This document shows, one piece after another, positions 33,940-43,124 of a stretch of 50,115 bases of DNA. Location of the stretch: positions 1-50,115 of the forward strand of contig JAFBAP010000151.1 of the NCBI GenBank assembly GCA_019247695.1. Direction: 5' to 3'. Within the stretch, counting starts at the first letter, position 1. Every line of letters starts with the position of its first letter. Position numbers and translations under genes: made by a program. The notes below the pieces were generated by a model. The model had not been told where the DNA came from. It made no database searches and worked only from the letters and a program-made list of their open reading frames with translations. Source of the DNA: Verrucomicrobiota bacterium. GTDB lineage: Bacteria; Verrucomicrobiota; Verrucomicrobiia; Chthoniobacterales; JAFAMB01.

Positions 33940-34815
33940 TCAGGATAGTTCCTGCTGGCGCAGGAAATAGAACTGGAGCACAACCGTGATGCTGACGAGC
34001 AGAATCAGCACCATTACGATCGCGAGTGCACGCCCCATCTCCCCGTAAACGAACCCCGACCGGTACGCTTCATACATCAGGACGTTGGTCGAATAGGACG
34101 GCCCGCCGCGCGTGAGGAGAAACATGGGAACAAACAGCAGGAAATTCACGGAAGTATCGGTGACCAGGACAAACAGCAGTGTTCGTTTCAACAAGGGAAG
34201 GGTGATGTGGAAAAATCGGCGCGCGGTGGCGGCGCCGTCAAGCCGGGCCGCTTCGTACAATTCCGAAGGGATTGCCTGTAATCCCGCCCAAAGGAAAATC
34301 ATCCAAAAGCTCACCCCTTTCCAGGTGGCAATCACCAGGACACTCCAGAGCGCCTGACGCTCATCGATCAGGAACGGTTGTTTATTGATGCCGATCCATC
34401 CGAGCAGGGAGTTGATCAGCCCGGACGCGGGATCCAGCATGAGCCGCCAGATGACGCAGGCAATCGGCAGGGACACCCCGATTGGCACGAAGAACAGTAG
34501 CCGGTAGAAACCGATGCCACGAAATCGCTGGTTCACCATTACGGCCAGAAGCAGCGCCAGGGCCAATTGCACCGGATTAATCACCGCGTTGAGCTTGACC
34601 GTGACCCAGAGCGATTTCCAGAAGAGCGGGTCACTAACCAGGTCCGCATAATTCTGAACGCCGACGAAAATGGTCCGGCCCGCCTGCTCGAAGGATTCCT
34701 GGCACAAGGAACCCCACGCGGCCAGCGCGATGGGGTAGATCCGGAAAACGACAAGGCAGATCAACGCCGGCAGCAGAAGCAGAAAAGCTGTCGGCGAACT
34801 GCCTTTAAATTTCAT
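33940..34815 (-). CDS. Carbohydrate ABC transporter permease (MalF-like)
   Basis: A 291-residue permease of the MalF/UgpA type with six membrane segments. The EAA loop is IPSELYEAARLDGAATARRFFHITLPLLKRTL, and the C-terminal helix precedes a short basic tail. It pairs with the permease at 33107. Both genes are tightly packed behind the binding-protein gene (15-base gap). Confidence 0.92.
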   Translation of the reverse strand: MKFKGSSPTAFLLLLPALICLVVFRIYPIALAAWGSLCQESFEQAGRTIFVGVQNYADLVSDPLFWKSLWVTVKLNAVINPVQLALALLLAVMVNQRFRGIGFYRLLFFVPIGVSLPIACVIWRLMLDPASGLINSLLGWIGINKQPFLIDERQALWSVLVIATWKGVSFWMIFLWAGLQAIPSELYEAARLDGAATARRFFHITLPLLKRTLLFVLVTDTSVNFLLFVPMFLLTRGGPSYSTNVLMYEAYRSGFVYGEMGRALAIVMVLILLVSITVVLQFYFLRQQELS

Positions 34816-34830
34816 CGTTGCCAGCTCTAC

Positions 34831-36180
34831 TTACTTGCGGAACTGCCCCAGGAATCGGTCCGCCCGTCGCGCCCCCGCCGGCAGCGCTTCGTTCGGGTCC
34901 GTCCCGTTGCGAATATCTTCGTAGGTAGACGCGAAGATGTCCTCCAGCTGCAAATAGCCGGGGGTTTGAGGCCGGGGCACGGCGGTATGACGTGCCTCAT
35001 AAACGCCCAGAAGGTACGCGCATTCCGGGAAGGTGGCGTATTGCGGCGATTGGTCGATGGCGGTCAGAAGCTTTTGGGTCGCCGGCAACTGACCTTGGCC
35101 CTCAAACCACAGGCGTGAGCCCTCGTCATCGGCGCTGATAAAGTGAACAAATTTTCCTGCCACCTCTTTGTTCTTGGAAGCTTTATTGATGCCCAGGTGC
35201 CAGGAGCCCGTTCCGGTCACCGGCTTGCCCCCGGCGAAATACGGGTGCGGGGCAATGCCGAATTTCACGCCTGATTTCTTGAAAAGCAGGATGTTCCATT
35301 CGCCTCCGACGAAGATAGCCACATTGTTATCGGCAAACAGGTTCGCCGTTTCGGCCGGCGGAACGCCTTTCGGACTCACTTTCGATTCGTTGAAAAGGGA
35401 CCAGTACCACTTTGCCGCTTTCTTCCATGAATCGGAGTCGAAGTAGCCGGTGGCTTTCAACCCGTGGTCGCCTACCAGCGGTCCGCCCAGCGATTCACCG
35501 AGCGCTTGCAGTTGGTAAAGGCGGCTGACCTGGTCGAATTCGAACCCCCACACCTGGCCTGACGGGCCGGTCTTGGTGAGCTTTTTGGCCGCGTCCACCA
35601 CCTGTTCCCACGTCCAGCGATCTTTCTCGGCCAGGGATGCCACCATGTCCGGGGTAACGGTTTGACCGGCGGTAAGGCAGGACGGCGGGGTCACGCCTGC
35701 GTCCTGAAACAGGCCGAGGTTGACGTACATGAACTGCGTCGAATTGTTCAGGGGCGCAGCCAGCAGTTTGCCCTGGTACGTTCCGGCCTGGCGTGACGCG
35801 GCCACCCAGGTGTGTTCAAGTTCGTCCGGCGTAAAATACTCGTCCAGGGGCGCGAGGTACCCCCGCGTGGAATAGGAGGCGACCAGCGGAACGTCCACCT
35901 GGATCAGGTCCAGGTCGGCGTCCTGCGCCTTCATCCGGACCTCGATGGTTTCAAACAACTGCCGAAAGGGATACGCATCGAAGGCGATCTTGACGTCGGG
36001 ATTTTTAGCTTCGAAGGCGGCGATGACCTTTTTGGCGCTGGTAATTGTATTGCCGTCAGACAAGCCCAACCAATGGAGCGTGGTAGCGGCGCCGACCCGC
36101 GCGGGGCTAAGGCTAAGCATGACGAGGGTCAAACCGCCGAGGACGGCGATGAGCTTGGGGAAAACCGGCCGGGTCAGCAT
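34831..36180 (-). CDS. Extracellular carbohydrate-binding protein (SBP family 1)
   Basis: A 449-residue solute-binding protein of ABC family 1 (MalE/UgpB type). I chose the ATG at 36180, which gives a Sec signal (basic start, LIAVLGGLTLVMLSLSPARVGAA). The mature part shows FEAKNPDVKIAFDAYPFRQLFETIEVRM, DLIQVDVPLVASYSTRGYLAPLDEYF, VAIFVGGEWNI and WHLGINKASKNKEVAGKFVHFI. It is first in the operon with two permeases and a nucleoside hydrolase. The LacI-type operator candidate is 29-40 bases upstream of the start. Confidence 0.92.
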   Translation of the reverse strand: MLTRPVFPKLIAVLGGLTLVMLSLSPARVGAATTLHWLGLSDGNTITSAKKVIAAFEAKNPDVKIAFDAYPFRQLFETIEVRMKAQDADLDLIQVDVPLVASYSTRGYLAPLDEYFTPDELEHTWVAASRQAGTYQGKLLAAPLNNSTQFMYVNLGLFQDAGVTPPSCLTAGQTVTPDMVASLAEKDRWTWEQVVDAAKKLTKTGPSGQVWGFEFDQVSRLYQLQALGESLGGPLVGDHGLKATGYFDSDSWKKAAKWYWSLFNESKVSPKGVPPAETANLFADNNVAIFVGGEWNILLFKKSGVKFGIAPHPYFAGGKPVTGTGSWHLGINKASKNKEVAGKFVHFISADDEGSRLWFEGQGQLPATQKLLTAIDQSPQYATFPECAYLLGVYEARHTAVPRPQTPGYLQLEDIFASTYEDIRNGTDPNEALPAGARRADRFLGQFRK

Positions 36181-36208
36181 AGAAGTGGATGAGGGGGGGT
36201 GTTTTGTG

Positions 36209-36220
36209 AACGTTAACGTT
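36209..36220. promoter_or_regulatory. LacI-family operator candidate
   Basis: AACGTTAACGTT is a perfect 12-bp palindrome (in wider context TGTGAACGTTAACGTTGCGG). Its central AACGTT core resembles operators of many LacI/GalR regulators. It lies between the divergent binding-protein gene (start 36180) and the LacI-family gene (start 36287), the expected place for control of the operon and autoregulation. Confidence 0.6.
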
Positions 36221-36286
36221 GCGGCGCACGCGTCTGCCGTCAATGTTTTGTTTTCCCGGATGCCGGACTTTCCGTGCAGGTTTTTT

Positions 36287-37348
36287 ATGCCTCAATGCCC
36301 GTTTAAACCGCAGTCGACCACGCTCTATGCCGTTGCCAAAGCAACCGGCGTCTCTCACCAGACGGTCTCGCGGGTGGTGAACGGGTCCCCACACGTTGCC
36401 GAAAGAACCCGGGATCGCGTCTTGAAGGCGATCAAGGCTCTCAACTATCACCCCAACCAAATCGCCCGGCAATTGGTACGGCAACGGTCGCGGTTAATCG
36501 GCGTCATCTCCTACGGCACCCGGCTTTACGGGCCCGGCCACGTCCTGACCAGCGTCGACAAGGCAGCACGGGACGCCGGCTACCAAGTCCTCCTTACCGG
36601 CGTGGCGAGCGTGGAGCGGTGCGTCTTGCGCGAAGCAACCCAGCAACTCCTTGCGCACAGGGTGGCCGGTATCCTGGTCAATGTCCCCCTTGAGGTCCGT
36701 TTTTCCGAACTCGAGTTTGGTTTGCGCGGGCTACCTTTCCTGACGTTGGATGCTTGCACCAGCCGCCCATTTCCCACCATCCAATTTGACCACCGCAAAG
36801 GCAGTTACCTGATTACCCGTCACCTTCTTGAGTTAGGCCATCGGCGGCTGGCGTACCTGGCCGGCGACAAGACCTGGGTTTGCGGCCGGATGCGCTGGCA
36901 AGGCTGGATCGATGCGTTAGCCGAGCGCCGTCTGCATCCCGGGCCATCGGTAGAGGCGGATTGGAGTTCGGAAGGAGGGTACACCAACGTGCGAAAGCTG
37001 CTCGCGGACCAGCGCAAGTTCACGGCGGTGGTCGCCGCGAACGATCAGTTAGCCCTCGGGGCGATCGCTGCGCTTAAGGACGCCGGGGTCCGCGTGCCCG
37101 CCCAGGTTTCGGTCACCGGGTTCGACGACATGCCCGAGGCGCGTTTTTTTCGGCCGGCGCTGACGACCGTCCGGATAGATTTCGAAAAGATCGGCGAGCT
37201 CGCCGTGCGCAGCCTTCTGACCTGGATCGAGCAAGGGTTAACCGACGCGCAGCATGTCGACATTGCCCCGGAACTGATCGTCCGGGACAGCAGCGCTGCT
37301 CCCGGTTCGGATAACAAGCCCAATTACACCCATTCTCAGGATGCTTGA
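36287..37348 (+). CDS. LacI-family transcriptional regulator
   Basis: A 353-residue LacI/GalR repressor. The DNA-binding domain is near the start: TTLYAVAKATGVSHQTVSRVVNGSPHVAERTRDRVLKAIKALNYHPNQIARQLVRQRS. The sensor domain follows with VISYGTRLYGPGHVLTSVDKAARDAGYQVLL, RRLAYLAGDKTW and FDDMPEARFFRPALTTVRIDFEKIGELAV. I chose the ATG at 36287, which has GCAGG six bases upstream; 36260 is an alternative. The open frame extends much further upstream, but that part is antisense to the binding-protein gene. It should repress the 32199-36180 operon. Confidence 0.92.
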   Translation: MPQCPFKPQSTTLYAVAKATGVSHQTVSRVVNGSPHVAERTRDRVLKAIKALNYHPNQIARQLVRQRSRLIGVISYGTRLYGPGHVLTSVDKAARDAGYQVLLTGVASVERCVLREATQQLLAHRVAGILVNVPLEVRFSELEFGLRGLPFLTLDACTSRPFPTIQFDHRKGSYLITRHLLELGHRRLAYLAGDKTWVCGRMRWQGWIDALAERRLHPGPSVEADWSSEGGYTNVRKLLADQRKFTAVVAANDQLALGAIAALKDAGVRVPAQVSVTGFDDMPEARFFRPALTTVRIDFEKIGELAVRSLLTWIEQGLTDAQHVDIAPELIVRDSSAAPGSDNKPNYTHSQDA

Positions 37349-37390
37349 GCTGTTTTCGCCCGGAGGGATTCTCCGGGGCAAAAACGGCTC
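37347..37390 (+). terminator. Hairpin at the lacI-type gene stop
   Basis: GAGCTGTTTTCGCCCGGAG (37347-37365) pairs with CTCCGGGGC-AAAAAC-GGCTC (37371-37390) over about 18 positions with one bulge and a G-U or mismatch pair. It overlaps the stop codon. No strong T-run follows, so it may be a weak terminator or act as a transcript end-stabiliser. Confidence 0.5.
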
Positions 37391-37758
37391 AATCAACTTG
37401 AAAAGCGGTGTAGCTTTCGCCCGTGAGATCAAACCTCGGTCTAACCAGGATCGTGCCCGCCGTCGCGCCGCAAAGATGACAATTCGTGCCAGCGGCGGGG
37501 TATCCGGCTTTTCGGGGGCGGTCCCTGCCCTGTGGACGAGTAAACGTTGAGGTCCGCTTCCACCTCGAGCGCAAGCGCAACGGTCGTTGCGGTTTGGGTG
37601 TGATCGGTCGGTTCGAGGGTTTCGTGCATGCCCTGACCGACTAATCGCGAGCCATTTTGATGCGCTTTGCTACTGCGTGGTCACCGGTAGAGTCGCGTGC
37701 CGGCAGATCCGGCGTTCTTACAGGGAGACCGGTCGAAGAAGGCCGGTCGCAGCTGAGG
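37391..37758. other. Intergenic stretch between LacI gene and GH3 gene ends
   Basis: Both neighbouring genes end here. I see no gene or dispersed repeat in these roughly 370 bases. Confidence 0.35.
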
Positions 37759-40146
37759 TCACCAGGTGCAGTCTGCCTGGCTTTCCATGCGCCAGTCGCG
37801 ACCGAGCACCCGGTTTTCACCGGCGACTTCGACCCGGCCCTTCAGTTTGATGTCACCACTGGATGCGCCCACCATGATCTCGAATTCGCCGGCTTCAACC
37901 GTTCGCCGGTTGTCCCGGTCCGTAAAATTCAGCATGTCGACCGGGATGCCAAAGCGGACCACGACCCTCTGTTTTGGCTGCAAGGTCACCCGTTTAAATG
38001 CCTTCAACTCTTTGACGGGACGAACCAGCGAGGCGTACACGTCCCGTACATAGACCTGGACTACTTCGGAGCCCTCGCGATCCCCGCTATTCTCCACCTC
38101 CACGGAAAGGCGAATGGTCCCATCGTCGATGGGGACGCGCTCCTGCTCAAATTTAAGTTCACGGTATTCAAACCGGGTATAGCTCAGGCCATAACCGAAG
38201 CAATACTTGCTTCCGAAATGATAGGCGACAGGGGTGCCGGCGCTTTTGAGCTTGTGATTATAGTAATAGGGCACCGCGCCCGTACTCTTGGGTATTGACA
38301 CCACCAAGCGACCGCTCGGGTTCGCCTTGCCCGTCAGCAGATCGGCAAGGGCTTCGGCGCCTTCCTGTCCCGGCTGGAAAGCCATAAGGATCGCCGCCGC
38401 CTGCTCTTCCAGGCCGTTGAGAGTATAAGGCCGGCCCGACGTCATGACGACAACCGTCGGCGTTCCGGTCGCGATGACCTGCCTCACAAGCTCTTCCTGC
38501 ACCCCTGGCAACCGCAGGCTGTCGGTATCTGAGCCTTCGCCGACCGTGCCCGTTTGAAAGAGTCCGGCCAGATCTCCCACGAAGACGATGGCGACGTCGG
38601 ATTGTCGGGCGCAGTCGATCGCATCCTGTATTTGCGAGGTATCCCGGCTGACCGGTGAGGTGCGCTTCAGGTTGGCGACATTCGACTCGACATCGCCCGG
38701 AAATACCGGCGCCTCCGGGTTGCGCCCGGTAAGGATATCGCAGCCCTTGGCGTACCGGACATTCTCGGTGCCGAACCGTTCATTCAGCGCCTGCCGCGGC
38801 GTTTTTGCGTACCGAGTCCGCTCGTCCTGCAAATTGGCGATAATCAAGTGGACGGGGAAGCTGTAGCCGCTGAACATCGCGAGCTGATCGTCTGCCGTCG
38901 GACCGATCACCGCCACCTTCGGTTGGCGCGAAGTGTCCAAAGGCAGGACCCCCTTATTCTCCAGTAAAACGATTGACTGCAGCGCAACGTCCTTGGCCAA
39001 AGCCGTTGCAGCCTCGGATTGCAAACTCACCTGGTTCTCGTCGGCATACGGATTTTCAAACAAGCCGAGACGGAATTTCTCCGCCAGTATTCGCGCCACG
39101 ATTTCGTCGATTTTATCTTCGCTTATCTGCCGGCGCTCGACCGCCTGCGGCAGATGTTCTGCGCATTCGAATGCCGGCAGTTCAATGTCCAGCCCCGCAT
39201 TAAATGCCAAAGCGGCGGCCTCAGCTTTGTCCCTGGCTACGCCATGGTGAGCCTGGAGCAGATTGATGCCGGCATAATCAGCGACCACCAACCCGTCGAA
39301 ACCCCATTGGTCACGGAGCACTTCGGTTAACAGAAAACGGGACGCATGACACGGTTGATTGTCGATATCGTGATAGGCCGGCATGACGGAACCGGCATTC
39401 GCCAGCTTGACCGCCATCTCAAACGGAAGCATGAAAATGTCGTTGAGCTCCTTGAAGCCGAGGTGCACCGGCGCGTGGTTGCGTGCCCCTTCACTGAAGG
39501 AGTGGCCTGCGTAATGTTTCAGGGTCGCCAGCAGGTCACGGTTATCTCCCTGGAGTCCCCTGACGTAGCGCGTAGCCAGGACCCCTACGAGGTATGGATC
39601 CTCCCCCATCGTTTCTTCGGTACGTCCCCAACGAACATCGCGGGATACGTCCAGAACGGGCGCCAGCCCCTGGTGGCATCCGAGCTGCCTGGCCTCTTTA
39701 CCGATTGCCCGGCCGACTGCTTCGATGAGCTCCGGGTTCCAGGTCGAACCATAGTTCAACGCGGAGGAAAAAAGTGTTGCCCCTTTAATCATGAGCCCGT
39801 TGAGACATTCCTCATGCGAGATGGCCGGTATACCCAACCGGGTTTGTTCCACGAGAAATTTCTGCAGGGCATTAAGCGCGCGCACCCCTTCCTTGGGATC
39901 CACGGGATGCGTGCCGAGCGGGCGTGTGATCTGTCCCACTCCCCGCCTGAGCATCTTTTCGAGATCCTTCGTCGTTGCACTTTGAGCAAAGGCGTCGGTA
40001 CGGACACGGTGATTGCCATCGGGGGACAGGATCAGCCAGTGCGAATACATCTGGGCGATTTTTTCCTCCAAGGTCATCCGCCGGAGCAGGTCGGAGACGC
40101 GCTGCGCAGTTGGCAATTGAGAATCTTTGTACGGATATGTAGCCAT
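37759..40146 (-). CDS. GH3 beta-glucosidase with fibronectin III-like domain
   Basis: A 795-residue GH3 enzyme of the usual multi-domain size. I chose the ATG at 40146 (MATYPYKDSQLPTAQRVSDLLRRMTLEEKIAQM). The TIM-barrel part shows GRTEETMGEDPYLVG, LKHYAGHS and the nucleophile in LVVADYAGIN. The second domain has VALQSIVLLENKGVLPL, GYSFPVHL and the PLPGVQEEL-type region (SLRLPGVQEELV). The C-terminal FnIII-like domain has VEVENSGDREGSEVVQVYV and KAFKRVTLQPKQ. No signal peptide. It cleaves beta-glucosides or xylosides from the non-reducing end and complements the GH1 enzyme. Confidence 0.94.
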   Translation of the reverse strand: MATYPYKDSQLPTAQRVSDLLRRMTLEEKIAQMYSHWLILSPDGNHRVRTDAFAQSATTKDLEKMLRRGVGQITRPLGTHPVDPKEGVRALNALQKFLVEQTRLGIPAISHEECLNGLMIKGATLFSSALNYGSTWNPELIEAVGRAIGKEARQLGCHQGLAPVLDVSRDVRWGRTEETMGEDPYLVGVLATRYVRGLQGDNRDLLATLKHYAGHSFSEGARNHAPVHLGFKELNDIFMLPFEMAVKLANAGSVMPAYHDIDNQPCHASRFLLTEVLRDQWGFDGLVVADYAGINLLQAHHGVARDKAEAAALAFNAGLDIELPAFECAEHLPQAVERRQISEDKIDEIVARILAEKFRLGLFENPYADENQVSLQSEAATALAKDVALQSIVLLENKGVLPLDTSRQPKVAVIGPTADDQLAMFSGYSFPVHLIIANLQDERTRYAKTPRQALNERFGTENVRYAKGCDILTGRNPEAPVFPGDVESNVANLKRTSPVSRDTSQIQDAIDCARQSDVAIVFVGDLAGLFQTGTVGEGSDTDSLRLPGVQEELVRQVIATGTPTVVVMTSGRPYTLNGLEEQAAAILMAFQPGQEGAEALADLLTGKANPSGRLVVSIPKSTGAVPYYYNHKLKSAGTPVAYHFGSKYCFGYGLSYTRFEYRELKFEQERVPIDDGTIRLSVEVENSGDREGSEVVQVYVRDVYASLVRPVKELKAFKRVTLQPKQRVVVRFGIPVDMLNFTDRDNRRTVEAGEFEIMVGASSGDIKLKGRVEVAGENRVLGRDWRMESQADCTW

Positions 40147-40752
40147 AAGTTCAACGTTCGCCGGAAAACCACGAAGCCGCGCCAGGCGCATGCACGCGCC
40201 CATATCAAATGGTCAGACCCGTTTCCCACCGGGTGTCCCGGCCGTGTTGAAAACGCGGACGTGCACTTTTCCGGCGTCAAATGCCTGCGGTAATCCGGCC
40301 TTTTTGCCCCAGGGGCTCTACTGCCTCGAGCCCTTTATTCCTGATCTCCGACGCGTTGTTGATTAGAGCGCTGCCGTTCGGCGTCCTCTTCCTGCGGATC
40401 CGGGCGGGGTGTCCCCTCCTCGGGTTGGTCCGTCACGCTGGTGCTCTGATCCTGGCCCGGTTCGTCTTTTCGGCTCCTCACAACCTTATAATCGCATGAA
40501 AAGGCTCCGCTGATGCTTGCGGTCTGACCATTTATCGATTCCGCTCGATGACACCGGCGCCAACCCGGACCCGAGGGGCTGCAGGCTCATGTCCGGCCGG
40601 CTTGTCACCAGGTGGATTTCCCGGATTCGTTCATCCCGCGCCGGCAAGCGCCCCATGGCGTCCAGGACCGTTCGGAATTCTCTCGTCATCCGCTGCAGGG
40701 CTGGTAAAGTGACCCGAAGGAGTTTTGTGCCTAAGGCCGCTATCTTTCATCC
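40147..40752. other. Intergenic stretch upstream of the sigma factor gene
   Basis: About 600 bases between divergent genes. A consensus-like TATAAT occurs at about 40487-40493 on the plus strand, but no good -35 box stands 17 bases before it. No gene or dispersed repeat recognised. Confidence 0.35.
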
Positions 40753-41523
40753 ATGCAACCGGCACACCATTCGGATAGAGCTTCACACGCTCGTTTTGAA
40801 GCAACGCATTGGAGCGAGGTGCTGGAAGCGGCCCGGAGCGGTGCCACCCACGGTCCGGAGGCCCTCGCCCGGCTCTGCGAACGCTACTGGCAGCCGCTTT
40901 ACGCGTTTGCCCGGCGCCGGGGCCATTCTCCCGACGACGCCCAGGACCTTGTGCAAGGGTTTTTTGAACACCTGATCGAAAGCCGCGCGCTGGGCACGAT
41001 CGACCAGGCCAAAGGACGTTTCCGGTCATTTCTGCTGGCCTCCTTCCAGAACTTCAGTCTGACCGAGCAACGACGCGCCCAAGCCGAAAAACGGGGGGGC
41101 CGCGCCCAAATGGTCCGGATTGACTGGAAGGAGGCCGAAAGTCGGGTCGACCTGGCACCTGCAGACGGGCTGACGCCGGAAACGGTTTTTGACGCGCGCT
41201 GGGCTTTCGAGTTGCTGAACCGCGCCACCCGGCGCCTGGAGCAGGAACAGACGACACGCGGTAAAGCGCAAATGTTTTCTATCCTGCGGCCGTACCTGGG
41301 TGATGAAGGCGCACGGGTGAACTTGAGCTACGAACAAGCGGCACGGGCCCTGAACGTGGGCCTGCCGACCCTGAAAACGTTGATTCATCGCCTGCGCCGG
41401 CGCCACGCGCAACTCCTGCGCGAAGAAGTGGCCCAGACCGTCCTGGACCCTGATGATGTCGAGTCCGAATTGCACGCGCTTTGCGAGGCGCTGGTCGTCG
41501 CGGGCGGGCGCGTGCAGGCGTAG
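40753..41523 (+). CDS. ECF-type RNA polymerase sigma factor
   Basis: A 256-residue sigma factor with an ECF layout. Region 2 has ALARLCERYWQPLYAFARRRGHSPDDAQDLVQGFFEHLIE (2.1-2.2, the DAQDLVQ core), continuing RFRSFLLASFQNFSLTEQRRAQAEKRGG (2.3-2.4). Region 4 has LSYEQAARALNVGLPTLKTLIHRLRRRHAQLLREEV. There are long extra residues between the regions and an extended C-terminus, as in sigma factors that sit beside Ser/Thr kinases in Planctomycetes and Verrucomicrobia. The kinase-STAND gene starts 2.7 kb downstream, with a small metalloprotease-like gene and repeats between. No anti-sigma gene is adjacent. Confidence 0.9.
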   Translation: MQPAHHSDRASHARFEATHWSEVLEAARSGATHGPEALARLCERYWQPLYAFARRRGHSPDDAQDLVQGFFEHLIESRALGTIDQAKGRFRSFLLASFQNFSLTEQRRAQAEKRGGRAQMVRIDWKEAESRVDLAPADGLTPETVFDARWAFELLNRATRRLEQEQTTRGKAQMFSILRPYLGDEGARVNLSYEQAARALNVGLPTLKTLIHRLRRRHAQLLREEVAQTVLDPDDVESELHALCEALVVAGGRVQA

Positions 41524-41618
41524 CAGCGTAACTAACCTCGGCCACGCCCGGGGACGAAACCGGGCATTCGGAAAGACCATTTGGCAGAACCAGGCAAAGG
41601 CGGAAACTTGCTCCGGGC

Positions 41619-42134
41619 ATGAGAAGGACCGCCATCGCTGCGCTGGCGGCGGAAATGATCGCCACCTCGTTCCCCAGCTTACAAAACCGAGCGCTGAAGG
41701 TAAAAATGGTGAAGACTGACGATTACGTAATGGCGGTGCGTCTCGGAAAAAAAACCGTTCGTTTGTGGGTCAGCAAAGCGGACGTCAAGCGGATGGGGCG
41801 CCGCGCTCTCGCCGGAGTTCTTGCGCACGAACTCTGCCACGCCGAAGAGGACCTGCAGCGACAAACGCTTACACACGCCTTAGTTTCGGGACCGTGCGAA
41901 TCGGCGACAGGTACGGGCCCTTCGGCCGAGACCGTGACGGAGCGGCGTATAGACGCAGCCGTGATCCGGAGGGGTTATGGCCGGGAATTGCTGGCGTTCC
42001 AGAAGTACCACGACCGTTATTACGAACCGTATGACTGCGCGGACGGGATGACCCTCAATGAAATCGAAGCGGCAATTCGCGATGGCAATGAATCGGTCCG
42101 CGTTGGCCGAGAGCCTGACGGCCAACGCCGCTGA
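41619..42134 (+). CDS. Small HExxH (gluzincin-like) protein
   Basis: A 171-residue protein. It has the zinc-protease motif HELCH (70-74) in VLAHELCHAEEDL, and further on TERRIDAAVIRRGYGRELLAF, which resembles the third-ligand ExxxD...GYG helix of M48-type gluzincins. The first 60 residues are beta-rich and lack a convincing signal or membrane helix; the N-terminus is only mildly hydrophobic. It would be a minimal metalloprotease. I do not recognise a named family. It follows the sigma factor gene by 95 bases on the same strand and might be co-transcribed, but a link to sigma-factor control is speculative. Confidence 0.6.
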   Translation: MRRTAIAALAAEMIATSFPSLQNRALKVKMVKTDDYVMAVRLGKKTVRLWVSKADVKRMGRRALAGVLAHELCHAEEDLQRQTLTHALVSGPCESATGTGPSAETVTERRIDAAVIRRGYGRELLAFQKYHDRYYEPYDCADGMTLNEIEAAIRDGNESVRVGREPDGQRR

Positions 42135-42259
42135 CCTGACTTCCTGACGAAAAATCGGTGCTCCCTCGAGGAACGTGCGATTTGCACCGAAAATGTCGCA
42201 AGTACCACCCCATTTTCGCCGCGCCGCCACCCCAAAAGCGCCTTGGTTGGGATCGATCA

Positions 42260-42411
42260 TACCCTTTCGATGACCATCGAGGTGAAACTCTGCCTTAGAC
42301 CAAACGGGCCGGCAGCACCTAGCCCAGGGTTTACTCCACTGCCATTTGGTTAAGGACACAAGGCCGGGTATTGCTTTGGTCCCGTAGGGACGGCTGAGGT
42401 TAGGCAGGGGC
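42260..42411 (+). repeat. MITE-like repeat, copy F (left part)
   Basis: It begins TACCCTTTCGATGACC, a diverged form of the TACCATTTCGACGGCC terminus, preceded by TCA. It continues with GGTGAAACT, ACCAAACGGGCCGG, the GGTTTACTCCACTGCCATTTGG block and a CGTAGGGACGGCTGAGGTTAGGCAGGGG segment as in copy D. It is then interrupted by the unrelated 176-bp element at 42416. Confidence 0.7.
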
Positions 42412-42595
42412 TTTAGCTCGACTTTGTCCATTTTCTAACCAAGCCGATGCCGCAAAATCGGGCCGTTCCGTGTGCTTTGGCGGGTTTTTTAGCTGTCGAG
42501 GTATCCGTCCGACATGGCGAAAACGCATCCGCGAGGCAGTAAGTGGCTCATTTTCAGCAGTTCCTCAGTTAGAAAATGGCCAAAGTCGAGCTTTA
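42412..42595 (+). mobile_element. Second MITE-type element with 24-bp terminal inverted repeats
   Basis: The 176-bp element (42416-42591) has terminal inverted repeats at 42416-42439 and 42568-42591 that match at 23 of 24 positions, both starting GCTCGACTTTG. TTTA flanks it on both sides (42412-42415 and 42592-42595), a 4-bp target duplication. The interior has no coding capacity. It lies inside the damaged repeat copy F, so it arrived later. It shares nothing visible with the TACCATT family and must be mobilised by a different transposase. Confidence 0.8.
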
Positions 42596-43040
42596 GTGCC
42601 TATGCCTATGCAGGCGTTCCCCCGGGTTGCGTCCCCTCGGGACGCCTGAAGGCGTGCGCCGGGCCACAGGCGGGCTTCAACGGTGGGGAGCCGTTCGGGT
42701 TTTTGGCGCCGAGGGTCGCGCCCGGTTTGGCCGGCCGTTTGGGAGCCGGCACCCTCCGGGGCAGCGTTTCAGGCGTCCCGACGGGACGCGATCCTTCTTA
42801 AATGCCCGCCAGGGACTGAAGTCCCGGGCTAACCTCAGCCGTCCCTTCGGGACGAGAGCGCCCCCCTCCGCCGGCCCTGAACTAAATGGCCGTGGGGTTT
42901 ACCCTGGGCTAGGTTCCCTTGGCCCTTCGGGCCGTAACACGGTCACGGCTGTCCCCGCGCTGCCCTCAAAAACTGTGGGCAAAGCTCAGGGATTCACCCC
43001 CGGGCTAAGGTCTCCCGGGCCGTTGGGCCTACCACCACTT
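42596..43040 (+). repeat. Dense palindromic repeat block, copy G
   Basis: This mosaic block has CGTCCCCTCGGGACG, a GAGCCGTTCGGGTTTTTGG segment shared with 18427, CGTCCCGACGGGACG, GTCCCTTCGGGAC, GGCCCTTCGGGCC and the ACGGTCACGGCTGTCCCC stretch shared with 86-200. The palindromes keep their arms while the loops vary. No terminal inverted repeat is present. A long plus-strand frame through it is an artefact. Confidence 0.75.
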
Positions 43041-43124
43041 ACGAATGTAGCAACGTTCGTTGCAGCGGCAGCACGAAGAACAGCGGGATCACGGAGGATA
43101 CAACGGAGCTCTCCGCAGAAACGT

